This document shows positions 37,307-46,756 of a stretch of 64,000 nucleotides of DNA, in pieces. The stretch's first letter is position 1. Each line of letters starts with the position of its first letter. The stretch is from Gemmatimonadaceae bacterium (GTDB lineage: Bacteria > Gemmatimonadota > Gemmatimonadetes > Gemmatimonadales > Gemmatimonadaceae): assembly GCA_025930755.1 (NCBI GenBank), contig JAICOJ010000001.1:61438-125437 (forward strand). Reading direction: 5' to 3'. The translations under genes and the position numbers were made by a program. The notes under the pieces were generated by a model. That model worked only from the letters and a program-made list of their open reading frames with translations. It ran no database searches and was not told where the DNA came from.

Positions 37307-37410
37307 GAAACTGCGAACTGCGAGCTGCGAACTAAAACCCTCGGGAGGCTACGGACGCCAATCGTAGCTTCCCGAGGGTTTTAGTTCGCAGTTCGCAGTT
37401 CGCAGTTTTC
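37307..37410. repeat. GCGAACT heptamer hairpin element
   Basis: Left arm GAAACTGCGAACTGCGAGCTGCGAACT..., right arm ...AGTTCGCAGTTCGCAGTTCGCAGTTTTC; the apical stem AAAACCCTCGGGA-GGCTACG pairs with CGTAGC-TTCCCGAGGGTTTT. It begins just after the amidohydrolase stop and is nearly a perfect 100 nt hairpin, so it probably also terminates transcription. Confidence 0.9.
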
Positions 37411-37480
37411 TGTGATGCCTGGCATCCAAATCTCGGTGCACTCGATGTATCCTGTGATGTGCAGCGATGAGGAGGATTTG

Positions 37481-37900
37481 GTGACGCTGGTGCAGCAAGC
37501 GGGCGGAATCGTATGGCGTGCGGCGGACGAGGGCGCCGAGGTGCTCGTCGTCAGTGCCAAGCACGAGCGCTCGCATTGGATCTTCCCGAAGGGCGACGTC
37601 GAGGCGGGGGAATCTCCCGCCGAGGCGGCGGAGCGCGAGGTGCGCGAGGAAGCGGGCGTGGACAGCCGCGTCGTGGCGCCGGCGGGCGACGTGGAATTCG
37701 CCCACGAGGGCCGTCACCTGCGGGTGACCTACTTTCTCCTCGAGCTCACCAAACGCGTGGGCGAGGGCGATGGCCGCGTGGTGACGTGGCGGACCATCGA
37801 CGATGCGCTCGAGGCGCTAACGTTCGAGGGCTCGCGCCGGCTGCTGCGATCGTTTCGGCGCAAGATCGAGGCGCAGGCGAGACGGGCACGGGCCGGGTAG
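37481..37900 (+). CDS. NUDIX hydrolase
   Basis: 139 residues from GTG 37481, chosen because GGAGGA lies 4-5 nt upstream and the fold begins right after; the frame is open to 37412. The Nudix box GX5EX7REUXEEXGU is intact: GDVEAGESPAEAAEREVREEAGVD read as G-DVEAG-E...REVREEAG. Such enzymes hydrolyse nucleoside diphosphates linked to another moiety; the FPKGDVEAGE start resembles Ap4A or diphosphoinositol hydrolases of the MutT/DIPP type. Ends in a basic tail next to a repeat element. Confidence 0.92.
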   Translation: MTLVQQAGGIVWRAADEGAEVLVVSAKHERSHWIFPKGDVEAGESPAEAAEREVREEAGVDSRVVAPAGDVEFAHEGRHLRVTYFLLELTKRVGEGDGRVVTWRTIDDALEALTFEGSRRLLRSFRRKIEAQARRARAG

Positions 37901-37903
37901 CAG

Positions 37904-38050
37904 GGGTCAGGAGTCAGGAGTCAGGGGTCAGGGAAGGAAAGGGGCCGCCGCGCTCCGCGCGTGCGGCCCTCATCAGATGAGCAAACGGCGGCGCAGTCGC
38001 GCCGCCGTTTGCCTTTCCACCCCTGACCCCTGACTCCTGACTCCTGACCC
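37904..38050. repeat. GTCAGGA heptamer element with double-hairpin core
   Basis: Heptamer arms as at 30896. Core bounded by GGAAAGG and CCTTTCC: hairpin GGCCGCCGCGC-TC-CGCGCGTGCGGCC, palindrome CTCATCAGATGAG (37969-37981), hairpin GCAAACGGCGGCGC-AGTC-GCGCCGCCGTTTGC. Lies between convergent genes, and its right end gives the TAG stop of the next minus-strand gene. Confidence 0.92.
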
Positions 38051-40387
38051 CTAGAAGAACACTGCGTGTCCGACTATTCCGCTCGCCCCGGGGTTGCCTG
38101 GGCTGAATCCACCGGCACCGGGCGTTCCTATCTGGAACGTATTGTTCGGGCCGATCGTGACCGTGCTGGCCGCGTCGTGGATGATCCCGATCGACGGGCC
38201 GCCACCACCACCACCATGACCGCCCGCGCCACCTGTCCCGCCATTGCCACCGCGGCCGCCCATTCCGCCGCCACCGCATCCACTGCCGCCAAAGGCACCG
38301 AGCCCACCCGGCCCCCCGTTGCCCCCCCTCCCACCTGAGCCGCCGATGCCTCCCGTCCCGGTGATGATCGTATTCCGATCGATCACGATACCAGTGGACG
38401 AGCGGACGAAGATCGCAAACGATCCGGGACCGCCCTTGCCACCCTGGCCCAAGTTCCCTCCGCCTCCGCTCGCTCCGCCGCCCCCGCCGCCCCCACCAGC
38501 GCCCGCCGCCGTGCCGCTTCCACCGCCGCCACCGCCCCCGCCGCTGCCCGGAGTTCCGCTGGTTCCGTCGGTCCCATCGGCGGGGACGTAGCCGGCGGCC
38601 GATACCGTTCCGAGCTGCTCACCGCCGATTCCATTCTGCCCCGCGGTGCCGTCCGTTCCGGTCTCGCCAGCGCCACCGGCCGGCGTGCCCAGCGTTCCAC
38701 CGGTACCGCCTGCGCCCCCCGGATGGGCCCCCGCCGCAGTGCCGCTCGCGCCATTCTCTCCGCTGATGTTCAGAGAGCCGCCGTCTCCACCTTCACCACC
38801 GGGGACACCCAACTGCGACCCCGCTGACGGCGGTCCTGGCTGGCCGGCGGGTCCACCTGCGCCACCCGTCGGCGTTGCGCTGCAAACCGCGTTGGCACCC
38901 GTATCTCCCGGACGGCCTTGCACGCCGTTGAATCCGAACTGGCCCCCCGAGCCACCGAGTGCGTTACCCGCGGTGATCTCGCTGTTCGTGATGGTGATGT
39001 TCTGCACCTGGTTGAGGAAGACCGTGTGCACGCTGAGACCGGTCGCGGTTGCCTCGTGCGGCGTCCGGATGTGCATGCCGTCGATGATTACGTCCGAGGC
39101 GTTGAGCCCGATCACCGTGATCATGTTCTGGCCGCCGGTGAGGGTCACCGGGAATTCCATCGGATCGCGGAGCCACGTGGCGCTCTGATAGCCTCCATAG
39201 ATACTCACGCCGGTCTGGAGACCGATCGTCTCCTCGTACGAGCCGTTGCCGACGTAGACATCGGTCCCGCCACCCGCGACGGTCGCGAGTCCGAGCCCGC
39301 GGACGATCGTTCTGACGGGACTGGCCCGCGTTCCCGAGTTCATGTCGTTGCCAAGCGGGCTCACGAAGATCGCGCGCGCCTTGTCTTCCATGACGTTGAT
39401 CTGTACGACCGACGCCTGGCTTTCCTTTCCGAACTGGTCAGTGACTCGGAGCTCGAAGCGAACGCTCGAGACGGTCGCCGGTGCCGTGAAGGTAGGCGAC
39501 TGACCAGTCAGGAAGCCGGGGCCGCCGGTCACGTCGGGCCCGAATGTCTGGGTCCAGCGGTACGTGACGGTGTGGCCCTCGGGATCATTCGCGCTGCCGC
39601 TGAGGGTCACCTGCTCGCCGCGATTCACATCCTGCGTTGCGCCGGCGTTCGCATTGGGCGCCGCGTTCACGAGCGTGCGGAACGACCACGTGTGAGCGGC
39701 CGCCATCGGCGCGCCCTCGACGTCGGTAATGCCGGTCGTCAGCACGACATTGTACGCCGTGTCGAGCAACAGGGGGCCAGCGGGGGTGAAGGTTACCGTG
39801 GCGCCGTTCACGACGAGATTACCGGCGATGGGCGCCCCCTGAGCGAGGGAGACCTGGAAGCTCGTGGGCGTGACGGAGGCTGCCGCCACCGGCTCCGAGA
39901 ACGTCGCAGTGATCGTGGTGTTGCGCGCCACGCCGGAAGCGTTCGCGGCCGGCGTCGTTGCCACCACGGTCGGGGCGGGGTTGGCCACCGTCGTGAAGGT
40001 CCAGGCCTGCGCTTGCGCCAGCCCGTTGCCGGCCAGATCGGTGACCCCGGTGGTGAGCCGCGCGGTATAGGTCGTTCCGAAGGCGAGATCCGCGCTCGGA
40101 GTGAATGTCGCCGTCGTCCCGGAAGTCGTGACGGTTCCGGCGACCGCGGTCCCGCCGGCAGGCGTCAGCGTGAACGTCGTCGTCGTGACTGAGCTGGCGG
40201 CGATCGCTTCGGAGAAGGTGGCCGTCACCGTCGTATTCCGAGCCACTCCGGTCGCGCCGGCGGCAGGTGTGGTCGCGGTAACAGTCGGAGCGGTGCGATC
40301 GCCGTCGACGGGGCCGTCGTCGTCGCACGACATGAGCAGCGGCGTGATGGCCAGGAGCACGCCGAGGAGGCGGTAACCGACTTTCAT
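38051..40387 (-). CDS. Large surface lipoprotein: Ig-like domains, DUF1565 beta-helix and glycine-rich region
   Basis: 778 residues from ATG 40387; the frame is open to 40540 but the lipoprotein signal (LLAITPLLMSC) fixes this start. Two SbsA-type Ig-like domains (~residues 30-225, each with NTT(V/I)TATFSE), a PKD/Ig-like domain with a YRWTQTFGPDV core (~235-330) and a DUF1565/right-handed beta-helix start (IFVSPLGNDMNSGTRASPVRTI, ~345-470). Then ~270 residues are dominated by GG(A/T/N)GG repeats before the C-terminal PNNTFQIGTPG. Likely displayed on the cell surface; a structural or adhesive role is inferred. The DNA of the glycine region is a long GGC/GGT low-complexity tract. Confidence 0.85.
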   Translation of the reverse strand: MKVGYRLLGVLLAITPLLMSCDDDGPVDGDRTAPTVTATTPAAGATGVARNTTVTATFSEAIAASSVTTTTFTLTPAGGTAVAGTVTTSGTTATFTPSADLAFGTTYTARLTTGVTDLAGNGLAQAQAWTFTTVANPAPTVVATTPAANASGVARNTTITATFSEPVAAASVTPTSFQVSLAQGAPIAGNLVVNGATVTFTPAGPLLLDTAYNVVLTTGITDVEGAPMAAAHTWSFRTLVNAAPNANAGATQDVNRGEQVTLSGSANDPEGHTVTYRWTQTFGPDVTGGPGFLTGQSPTFTAPATVSSVRFELRVTDQFGKESQASVVQINVMEDKARAIFVSPLGNDMNSGTRASPVRTIVRGLGLATVAGGGTDVYVGNGSYEETIGLQTGVSIYGGYQSATWLRDPMEFPVTLTGGQNMITVIGLNASDVIIDGMHIRTPHEATATGLSVHTVFLNQVQNITITNSEITAGNALGGSGGQFGFNGVQGRPGDTGANAVCSATPTGGAGGPAGQPGPPSAGSQLGVPGGEGGDGGSLNISGENGASGTAAGAHPGGAGGTGGTLGTPAGGAGETGTDGTAGQNGIGGEQLGTVSAAGYVPADGTDGTSGTPGSGGGGGGGGSGTAAGAGGGGGGGGASGGGGNLGQGGKGGPGSFAIFVRSSTGIVIDRNTIITGTGGIGGSGGRGGNGGPGGLGAFGGSGCGGGGMGGRGGNGGTGGAGGHGGGGGGPSIGIIHDAASTVTIGPNNTFQIGTPGAGGFSPGNPGASGIVGHAVFF

Positions 40388-40448
40388 GTATGATGTCAGG
40401 ATAAGGTTAAGGCGTGGCGAAACACATGTGTACGCTCGCGGGACGCGA

Positions 40449-40476
40449 ATCTTAAGATGCGACCATCCGAAATCAA
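40449..40476 (-). promoter_or_regulatory. Putative promoter of surface lipoprotein gene
   Basis: On the minus strand: -35 TTGATT (complement of 40471-40476), 16 bp spacer, -10 TAAGAT (complement of 40449-40454). The 5' leader would be about 55 nt and lacks a clear Shine-Dalgarno. Confidence 0.35.
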
Positions 40477-40572
40477 TCGGCGTCAGGTAAAGACTTGTGT
40501 GCGGCCCGAAAATGCCGGACATCTCAGGACACGCGTCCACGTTCCTGATCGCATTGTTCGCCGGAGAACCGC

Positions 40573-41718
40573 ATGACCCTCGACGAGTTGGAGACGCCCG
40601 CGCCGGTCGTCGATCTCGCTCGCATGGAGCGCAACCTCGACGGCATGGCTGCCTATGCGGCGTCGCACGATCTCGCGTTGCGTCCGCACATCAAGACCCA
40701 CAAGACGCCGTGGCTGGCCGCCGAGCAGCTGCGCCGCGGCGCGGTTGGCGTGACGTGCGCCACGCCTCGTGAGGCGGAGGTGATGAGTGAGGTGGCGGAT
40801 GACGTCCTCCTCGCGTATCCCGCCGTCGGCGCCGTGCGAGCCCGCCGCGTCGCGGCGCTCCCCGCCGACATCCGACTCGCCGTCGCCCTCGACTCCGTGC
40901 GCGCCGCGGACGATCTCGCCGACGCCGCTCGTGAGGCGGGTCGGCGCGTGGGCGTCCTCGTCGAGTGCGACATGGGAATGCGACGTGTGGGGGTGCAAAC
41001 ACCGGAAGAGGCCGTTGCGCTCGTGCGGCACGTGGCCGGGCGCCGCGAGTTGGAGTATGCGGGAATCACCTTCTACCCGGGACACATCCGCGAAGCGGTG
41101 AATCAGCAGGACGACGCGCTCACGGCGCTGAATCAACGCCTCGGCCGCACCCTCGACGCGTTGAAACGAGCCGGGCTCGACCCGGCGACCGTGAGTGGCG
41201 GCTCGACACCCACCGCCCTGCGAACGCATGAGATCGCCGGGGTGACTGAGATGCGCCCCGGGACCTACATCTTCAACGACCGGACGACGGCGGCCATCGG
41301 CGCATGCACGCTCGACGAGTGTGCGCTCACCGTCCTCGCAACGGTGGTGAGCACCGCTGTGCCCGGTCAGGCCGTCATTGACGCAGGGACCAAGTCACTC
41401 GGCCGCGAACCGATACGCACGGGAGACCGCAGCGTGCCCACCGGGGTCGCGCGGCCAGATGAGGGCGACGGCTTCGGAGCCGTCTATGGTCGCGAGGACG
41501 TGATCGTGCGCGCGATGTCCGAGGAGCACGGCCTGCTGGATCTGTCACGAAGCGACTGGCGTCCCGCGGTTGGGGACCGCGTGCGTATCATTCCGAATCA
41601 CGTCTGCATCGTGGTCCACCTGTTCGACATGGTGCACGGCATACGGGGCGAGGCCGTGGAATCGAGCTGGCAGGTGCCCGCGCGCGGTCGTGCGGCGCAA
41701 GCCGATGTTCTCGGGTGA
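40573..41718 (+). CDS. D-threonine aldolase / DSD1-family PLP enzyme
   Basis: 381 residues from ATG 40573, with GGAG upstream. N-terminal alanine-racemase-type barrel with the PLP lysine in LRPHIKTHKTPW. VSGGSTPTA binds phosphate, and the C-terminal beta domain carries IPNHVC, the H-x-C zinc ligands of D-threonine aldolase and D-serine dehydratase. These enzymes cleave or deaminate D-beta-hydroxy amino acids. It heads a plus-strand run with a dipeptidase, consistent with use of D-amino-acid-containing peptides. Confidence 0.88.
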   Translation: MTLDELETPAPVVDLARMERNLDGMAAYAASHDLALRPHIKTHKTPWLAAEQLRRGAVGVTCATPREAEVMSEVADDVLLAYPAVGAVRARRVAALPADIRLAVALDSVRAADDLADAAREAGRRVGVLVECDMGMRRVGVQTPEEAVALVRHVAGRRELEYAGITFYPGHIREAVNQQDDALTALNQRLGRTLDALKRAGLDPATVSGGSTPTALRTHEIAGVTEMRPGTYIFNDRTTAAIGACTLDECALTVLATVVSTAVPGQAVIDAGTKSLGREPIRTGDRSVPTGVARPDEGDGFGAVYGREDVIVRAMSEEHGLLDLSRSDWRPAVGDRVRIIPNHVCIVVHLFDMVHGIRGEAVESSWQVPARGRAAQADVLG

Positions 41719-41775
41719 AATCTGCGGCCGTCCGTGGTCCCGCCCTTTTCCAGTAACCCTGTGATGATGTGTCTC

Positions 41776-43032
41776 ATGAGACTGACGACCCTCCTCCTGC
41801 TCGCCGCGTTCACGCTCGAGCCGCTGCACGCGCAGGCCACCGATCCGCACCTCGCGCGCGCGCGCCGGGTGCTTCGACAGACACCGCTCATCGACGGGCA
41901 TAACGATCTCCCCTGGGCGATCCGCACCGATTCGGTCGCCCGGCACGACGTCGAGAAGTACGATCTTCGCAAGACGACGCCTGGCCACACCGACCTGGCG
42001 CGCCTCAAGGCGGGCATGGTCGGCGGGCAGTTCTGGTCCGTATACATTCCCGCCACCGTTCGCGACTCCGGATACGCACGCGTGCAGCTCGAGCAGATCG
42101 ACATCGCTCGACGGGTGATCGCGAAGTACCCCGAGATCGAGTGGGCGCTCACCGCCGACGCGCTGCGCGCGAGCCACGCACGCGGACGCATCGGGTCCCT
42201 GCTCGGCCTGGAAGGCGGGCATGCCATCGAGAACTCCCTCGGCGCCCTGCGCGCGTACTACGATCTGGGTGCGCGCTACATGACGCTCACCCACTCCGCC
42301 AACATCGACTGGGCCGATTCGGGGACCGACTCGGTCCGGCATGGTGGCCTCACGAAGTTCGGTGAGGAAGTGGTTCGCGAGATGAATCGGCTTGGGATGC
42401 TCGTGGACCTGTCGCACGTGTCGCCCGGCACGATGAGCGACGCCCTCGACGTCAGCGAGGCGCCGGTGATCTTCTCGCACTCGTCGGCGCGTGCGATCAC
42501 CGATGTTCCGCGCAACGTTCCCGACTCGATTCTCAAGCGTCTGCCGCAGAACGGCGGTCTGGTGATGGTGACGTTCGTGCCGCAATTCGTCTCGCGGCAG
42601 GTGGCGGAGTACGGAAGCGAGATGCAGCGCGTCAACGCGGATTTGCGGCAGCGCTTCGCCGGTGATGACGCAGCGAGACGGCGTGAGCTGGCCGCGTGGC
42701 GCGCATCGCATCCGTCGCCGAAGGCGACCCTGAAGGATGTCGCGGACCACATCGATCACATTCGGCGCGTCGCCGGCGCCGATCATGTGGGCATCGGGGG
42801 TGACTTCGACGGTATCAGCGAGACCCCCGTCGGGCTGGAGGATGTCTCGACCTATCCAGCGCTGTTCGCGGAGCTCTCGCGCCGGGGATGGTCCGACGCG
42901 AATCTCCGAAAGCTCGCCGGCGAGAACTTGCTGCGCGTCCTCAAGCAGGCTGAGACCGTCTCGGCGCGGTTGAAGCAGCAGCGGCAGCCGTCCGACAAGA
43001 CCATTCAGGAGATGGACGGAACACGGACGTGA
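41776..43032 (+). CDS. Membrane dipeptidase (renal dipeptidase, M19), secreted
   Basis: 418 residues from ATG 41776, chosen for the signal peptide (RLTTLLLLAAFTLEPLHAQ); in-frame ATGs at 41764/41767 are possible. Zinc ligands of M19 are visible: PLIDGHNDLPW (HxD), the Glu in GLEGGHAIEN, and the two His sites DLSHVSPG and FSHSSARAI. GGDFDGI is near the end. M19 enzymes cleave dipeptides with either L- or D-residues at the C-terminal side, fitting the D-amino-acid enzyme directly upstream. Confidence 0.92.
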   Translation: MRLTTLLLLAAFTLEPLHAQATDPHLARARRVLRQTPLIDGHNDLPWAIRTDSVARHDVEKYDLRKTTPGHTDLARLKAGMVGGQFWSVYIPATVRDSGYARVQLEQIDIARRVIAKYPEIEWALTADALRASHARGRIGSLLGLEGGHAIENSLGALRAYYDLGARYMTLTHSANIDWADSGTDSVRHGGLTKFGEEVVREMNRLGMLVDLSHVSPGTMSDALDVSEAPVIFSHSSARAITDVPRNVPDSILKRLPQNGGLVMVTFVPQFVSRQVAEYGSEMQRVNADLRQRFAGDDAARRRELAAWRASHPSPKATLKDVADHIDHIRRVAGADHVGIGGDFDGISETPVGLEDVSTYPALFAELSRRGWSDANLRKLAGENLLRVLKQAETVSARLKQQRQPSDKTIQEMDGTRT

Positions 43033-43065
43033 CCGACACTGCCACGCTGGCGCGGGCGGCTTCGG

Positions 43066-43632
43066 GTGACTGAGCTGCGCCGGTGCGAATGGGCACGCCT
43101 GCCACTCGATATCGCATATCACGACACCGAGTGGGGCATACCCGTGCACGACGACCGCACGCACTTCGAGTTCATCACGCTCGAGGGTGCCCAGGCCGGC
43201 TTGAGCTGGTCCACGATCCTGAAGAAGCGCGAGCGCTATCGCGAGGTGCTCGATGGTTTCGACCCGGAGCGCATCGCGCGGTACACGAAGCGCAAGCTCG
43301 ACGCGCTACTGCGCGATGCGGGTATTGTACGCAACAAGCTGAAGGTCGCGTCGCTCGTTCCGAATGCCCGTGGATTCCTCGGCGTCCAGGAGGAGTTCGG
43401 CTCGTTCGACGCCTTCGTCTGGCGCTTCGTGGACGGCACCCCGAAGCGAGCCGTCCGGCGCGCTCTGCAGGACATCCCCGCCAGGACAGCGGAATCGGAC
43501 GCGCTGAGCAAGGAGCTGCTTCGGCGCGGCTTCAAGTTTGTGGGCTCGACCATTTGCTACGCCTACATGCAGGCGTGTGGACTCGTCGACGATCACACGG
43601 TGAGCTGCTTTCGGCGGACGGCGCGCCCCTGA
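43066..43632 (+). CDS. tag: DNA-3-methyladenine glycosylase I
   Basis: 188 residues from GTG 43066. All family marks are present: RRCEWA and AYHDTEWG near the N-terminus plus DDHTVSC at the end give the Cys/His/His/Cys zinc site of TagA. FEFITLEGAQAGLSWSTIL carries the Glu and Trp of the base pocket. VGSTICYAYMQACGLVDDH is typical. Removes 3-methyladenine from alkylated DNA in base-excision repair. A perfect GC hairpin follows the stop. Confidence 0.95.
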   Translation: MTELRRCEWARLPLDIAYHDTEWGIPVHDDRTHFEFITLEGAQAGLSWSTILKKRERYREVLDGFDPERIARYTKRKLDALLRDAGIVRNKLKVASLVPNARGFLGVQEEFGSFDAFVWRFVDGTPKRAVRRALQDIPARTAESDALSKELLRRGFKFVGSTICYAYMQACGLVDDHTVSCFRRTARP

Positions 43633-43638
43633 ATACAG

Positions 43639-43668
43639 AGCGGGCGGAGTCTCTCGACTCCGCCCGCT
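43639..43668. terminator. Bidirectional GC hairpin between convergent genes
   Basis: Perfect 12 bp stem AGCGGGCGGAGT / ACTCCGCCCGCT with loop CTCTCG. No U tract on either side, so termination is inferred from position. Confidence 0.7.
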
Positions 43669-43694
43669 TCATGCACAGCCCGACTGTTCCCCTT

Positions 43695-45539
43695 TTATCG
43701 TACGATTTGCACCGCATCGGTGCCCACGACCTTTCGTCCGTCGATCGTCAAACCATTCAGCGTCAACGTGCCGGTCGTGCGGCTGAGGTCGCCAGCCCTG
43801 ATCAGATCGTCGCGATCGAATACCACCAGCAGATCCTTGTCTCCATCGCGATCCACGTCGACCAGCACCGCGAGGTCACCGTTGTCGAAGAAGAACTTGT
43901 TCTCACCCCAGTTGCCAAGGTCCGACGGCGCCGAGAAGTGCGCCCCGTGCCTGAGCTTCGCGACGGGGACCCCGCCGAGCCTGAGGCTTCCGACATTGAC
44001 GTCCGCCGCGTCGAGCGTTTCCGACGAAAGTACCGCGACCGCAATCAGCCTGTCGAACGGCCCCTTCATGTAGATGCGGTTGGTTTCGTGCCACGGTTTG
44101 ATGTCGATGTCGATCTCGTCGATCTTCACGACCACCTGAGCCTCGACCGCCTCTGCCGCGCCCTCGTCCTTGTCGCGCAGCGTCACACGCACAGTGTAGG
44201 TGCCGGGCTCCGAGTAGCTGTGGCTGCCGCGAATCGGGAGAGCGAGACTGGTGGCGTCACCTTCATCCACCGCGCCATCGCCCCACGTGATCGAATAGCG
44301 CCAGGGCGCATCGAGCACGCCGGGGTCGCTCAGCGCAACCGAGACGTCGTACGGCTCGCCAATAAACCGGGTTGCTCCTTCGAGTGAGCCCAGTGACGGA
44401 AGACCATTCGACACATCGACGCGCGTCGTCACGAGCGTGACGAGCTCACCGTCGCTCACCGCCAGCGTCGCGGGATACGCGCCGTTGTCGACGAAGCTGT
44501 GCGAGATGGTCTGTCCCTCGATGTTCGTGCCGTCACCGATCGTCCAGGCATACGTGAGCGCGTCACCATTCTCGTCGGTGGCGGAGCCGCTGAGCTCCAC
44601 GGTCTCCCCTTCCACTGACGCGTACGGCCCGCCGACTTCGACAACCGGCGGCACGTTCACCGGCTCGGGGGCGCAGCTGTTCGACTCACGATACCCCGCG
44701 CCGCTCGGCGTGTAGGTGATCGCGCACCCCTGCAGTCCGAGCACCGCCGCGCCGGCGGCGGTGCGCATATGATTCGCGGCGGCGGCGATACCCGCGCTGG
44801 CGTTGGAGACGATCATCTGCATCTCGCGGTAGGCGAATACGACCTCGCCGGTGCGCTCGTGCAGCTGGAGCTGGAAGCTGCTGCCAGGATAGGACAGGCT
44901 GCAGCAGGGCCGCATGTCGTTCCACGTGACGACGAAGCGACGGTCACCCGGCGCGCCGACCGTATTCACGAAGACGCGGCTGTTCTGAAGATTCGGGAAG
45001 CTGAAGCGGGATGCCGGCATCCAGTCCGCGTACGCCGGGGCGCCGAGGACGAACGCGCCGTCCGGGATATTCCACGTGCGCTTGAAGTTGACCGGGCTGC
45101 CGAAGCTGATGTGCCCATTCGCGCTCACGTACACGGACGAATACGTCTGTCCATAGAAGGAGAACGCGAAGGGGAGCGCCTGCGGCGTCGTGTCATCATC
45201 GATGTACTGGAGTCCCGTGCCAAGCTCGGGAACCCATGCTGCCGGCGTCACCGACGCGAGATCAACGGCCAGCGGCGAGAATGGGCTCGCCGACAGACGA
45301 AGTCCGGCCATGGCGTCTCCGGCGATGCTCCCCGTCGACAACGAGACGCCGAGCGCGTTGGCGCGGGCGTACATGTTGGGCGGGAGGCCCGGAGCGTACT
45401 TGGCCAGCGCATTCGGCACCTCGACGTATGAACTGTTGCTGAAGTCGGGGGCGAATGGCTTGGTGGTGAAGAACTCACAGGCGCTCGTGGACAGCGTCAT
45501 CACAAGGAGCGCCACCGCGGCGTTGCGGTTCGTAAGCAT
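43695..45539 (-). CDS. PKD-domain surface lipoprotein
   Basis: 614 residues; lipobox LSTSAC. Residues ~95-245 resemble a nidogen/NIDO-like beta domain (FAFSFYGQTYSSVYVSANGHISFG, VTWNDMRPCC). Two PKD domains follow (~295-375 with PPVVEVGGPYASVEGE, and ~380-475 with YSITWGDGAVDEGD). The C-terminal segment begins IDIDIKPWHETNRIYMKG, a form seen in exported proteins that carry an 'IDIKP' domain, and has a calcium-loop-like DVDRDGDKDLL. Probably an extracellular adhesion or structural protein. Function not known. Confidence 0.85.
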   Translation of the reverse strand: MLTNRNAAVALLVMTLSTSACEFFTTKPFAPDFSNSSYVEVPNALAKYAPGLPPNMYARANALGVSLSTGSIAGDAMAGLRLSASPFSPLAVDLASVTPAAWVPELGTGLQYIDDDTTPQALPFAFSFYGQTYSSVYVSANGHISFGSPVNFKRTWNIPDGAFVLGAPAYADWMPASRFSFPNLQNSRVFVNTVGAPGDRRFVVTWNDMRPCCSLSYPGSSFQLQLHERTGEVVFAYREMQMIVSNASAGIAAAANHMRTAAGAAVLGLQGCAITYTPSGAGYRESNSCAPEPVNVPPVVEVGGPYASVEGETVELSGSATDENGDALTYAWTIGDGTNIEGQTISHSFVDNGAYPATLAVSDGELVTLVTTRVDVSNGLPSLGSLEGATRFIGEPYDVSVALSDPGVLDAPWRYSITWGDGAVDEGDATSLALPIRGSHSYSEPGTYTVRVTLRDKDEGAAEAVEAQVVVKIDEIDIDIKPWHETNRIYMKGPFDRLIAVAVLSSETLDAADVNVGSLRLGGVPVAKLRHGAHFSAPSDLGNWGENKFFFDNGDLAVLVDVDRDGDKDLLVVFDRDDLIRAGDLSRTTGTLTLNGLTIDGRKVVGTDAVQIVR

Positions 45540-45865
45540 GGTTGAACCCGAGGTTGATGTCCGTGGTGCTGCGTGCGATGCCCCTGCCAGGCAGGCGGAG
45601 GTATCCTATGAGATGACGGACATCCCAGGAGGGTCGTAATCATCGGGAACGGTCGCTGGTCGTTAGGCTTTTCACCCTCCCGAAGCTTCGGGTCCGTTAT
45701 GCGCCTAACCGCTTGATGGCGCGCGGGTTCATCCGTGTGCCCGAACCGTAGGAAACAGTGGCCGTGGACTTGCGTTGTCGCATGAAATTCGCGCCGCCGA
45801 AAGTGCCCGAAAGCGGGCGAAAAGACACCGTTCGACGGGCGCCTGACATCAAGCCAAAAGGGCAG
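45540..45865. other. Gene-free stretch with a nested palindrome
   Basis: No supported ORF. It contains the perfect palindrome CCCGAAGCTTCGGG (45679-45692) nested inside GTTAGGC (45662-45668) and GCCTAAC (45703-45709). This could be an operator or a terminator between two minus-strand genes. The upstream region of the PKD lipoprotein shows no convincing promoter. Confidence 0.5.
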
Positions 45866-45928
45866 GGAGGAACGAGGAATGAGGAACGAGGAAGTGCTTC
45901 CTCATTCGTCGTTCCTCGTTCGTTCCTT
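45866..45928. repeat. GAGGAAC heptamer hairpin element
   Basis: Left arm GGAACGAGGAATGAGGAACG..., right arm CTTCCTCATTCGTCGTTCCTCG..., separated by two bases: a near-perfect hairpin. Its right arm is translated as the last residues (KERTRNDE) of the EamA transporter and supplies the TGA stop. Confidence 0.85.
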
Positions 45929-46756
45929 ACGCTGGAGAAGAACCACGGCGAGCGCGATGAGCGCTCCTCCGGCGAGCGTGGACGGAGGCAGCGGCTGCGT
46001 GAGGACGAGGGCGCCGAGCAGCGTGGTGAAGAACGGCTCGATGGTCGACACGATCGCCGTGCGCACCGGGCCGAGCACGGCGAGGCCGCGCAGAAAGAAC
46101 AGAAACGCGACCGCGGTGCCGATGATCGCGAACCCCGCGATGCTCGCCCACGCGGCCGGCTCGAGCTCCACGGTCAGGGTTCCTGTCACCAGGCCATTGA
46201 TGACGTGAACGACTCCGGCGCCGACCGCCACGTACGCCGACATGACGGTGGGGGGTATTCCCTCCTGCAAACGGCCGATCGTCGGGATGTAGAGCCCGTA
46301 GCACGCGGCGGCCGACAGCGAGAGCAGCACGCCGATGAACGGGACGTCGGTGGTGTCCGACCAGGGTGTCCCCACCATCGTCGCAATGCCGGCGAACGAA
46401 ATGGCGAGCGCCAGGAGCCGACGCGCGTCCACCCGTTCGGTGCCGCTCAGGAACGAGAACACCGCGACCCACGCCGGGTACGTGTAGAAGAGGAACGCGT
46501 TGGTGCCGGCGGGAAGATGATCGAGCGCGCGCAGCGCGAGAAACGAGATGAGCGCCTGTCCGCCGCCGCCAATGAGGAGCAGTCGAATGGCGAGCGGACG
46601 CGGCACGCGGAGCGCGCGGAGGCCGCCGGCCGCGGCGGTGAGCAGCAGCGCCGCGATGAGAAAGCGCCACGCGAGTATCGAGGTGAGCGGGGCGCCAGTG
46701 CGTCGAGCGAGGACGACGAAAATCGCGATGGCGCCGAAGCAGCACGCGCCGAGCAC
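45902..46756 (-). CDS. EamA/DMT family transporter
   Basis: 284 residues from GTG 46756, the farthest start available. Ten membrane segments in two EamA halves; typical motifs are AWRFLIAALLL, ALDHLPAGTNAFLFYTYPAWVAV, VPFIGVLLSLSAAACYGLYIP and TIEPFFTTLLGALVLTQPL. Exports small metabolites in known members; substrate unknown. The C-terminal tail comes from a heptamer repeat. Confidence 0.88.
   Translation of the reverse strand: MLGACCFGAIAIFVVLARRTGAPLTSILAWRFLIAALLLTAAAGGLRALRVPRPLAIRLLLIGGGGQALISFLALRALDHLPAGTNAFLFYTYPAWVAVFSFLSGTERVDARRLLALAISFAGIATMVGTPWSDTTDVPFIGVLLSLSAAACYGLYIPTIGRLQEGIPPTVMSAYVAVGAGVVHVINGLVTGTLTVELEPAAWASIAGFAIIGTAVAFLFFLRGLAVLGPVRTAIVSTIEPFFTTLLGALVLTQPLPPSTLAGGALIALAVVLLQRKERTRNDE

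Noticed and set aside
38240..38780. Proline-rich plus-strand ORF opposite the glycine-rich region
   Set aside because: It is the shadow of GGxGG codons; the minus-strand frame has a signal peptide and domains.
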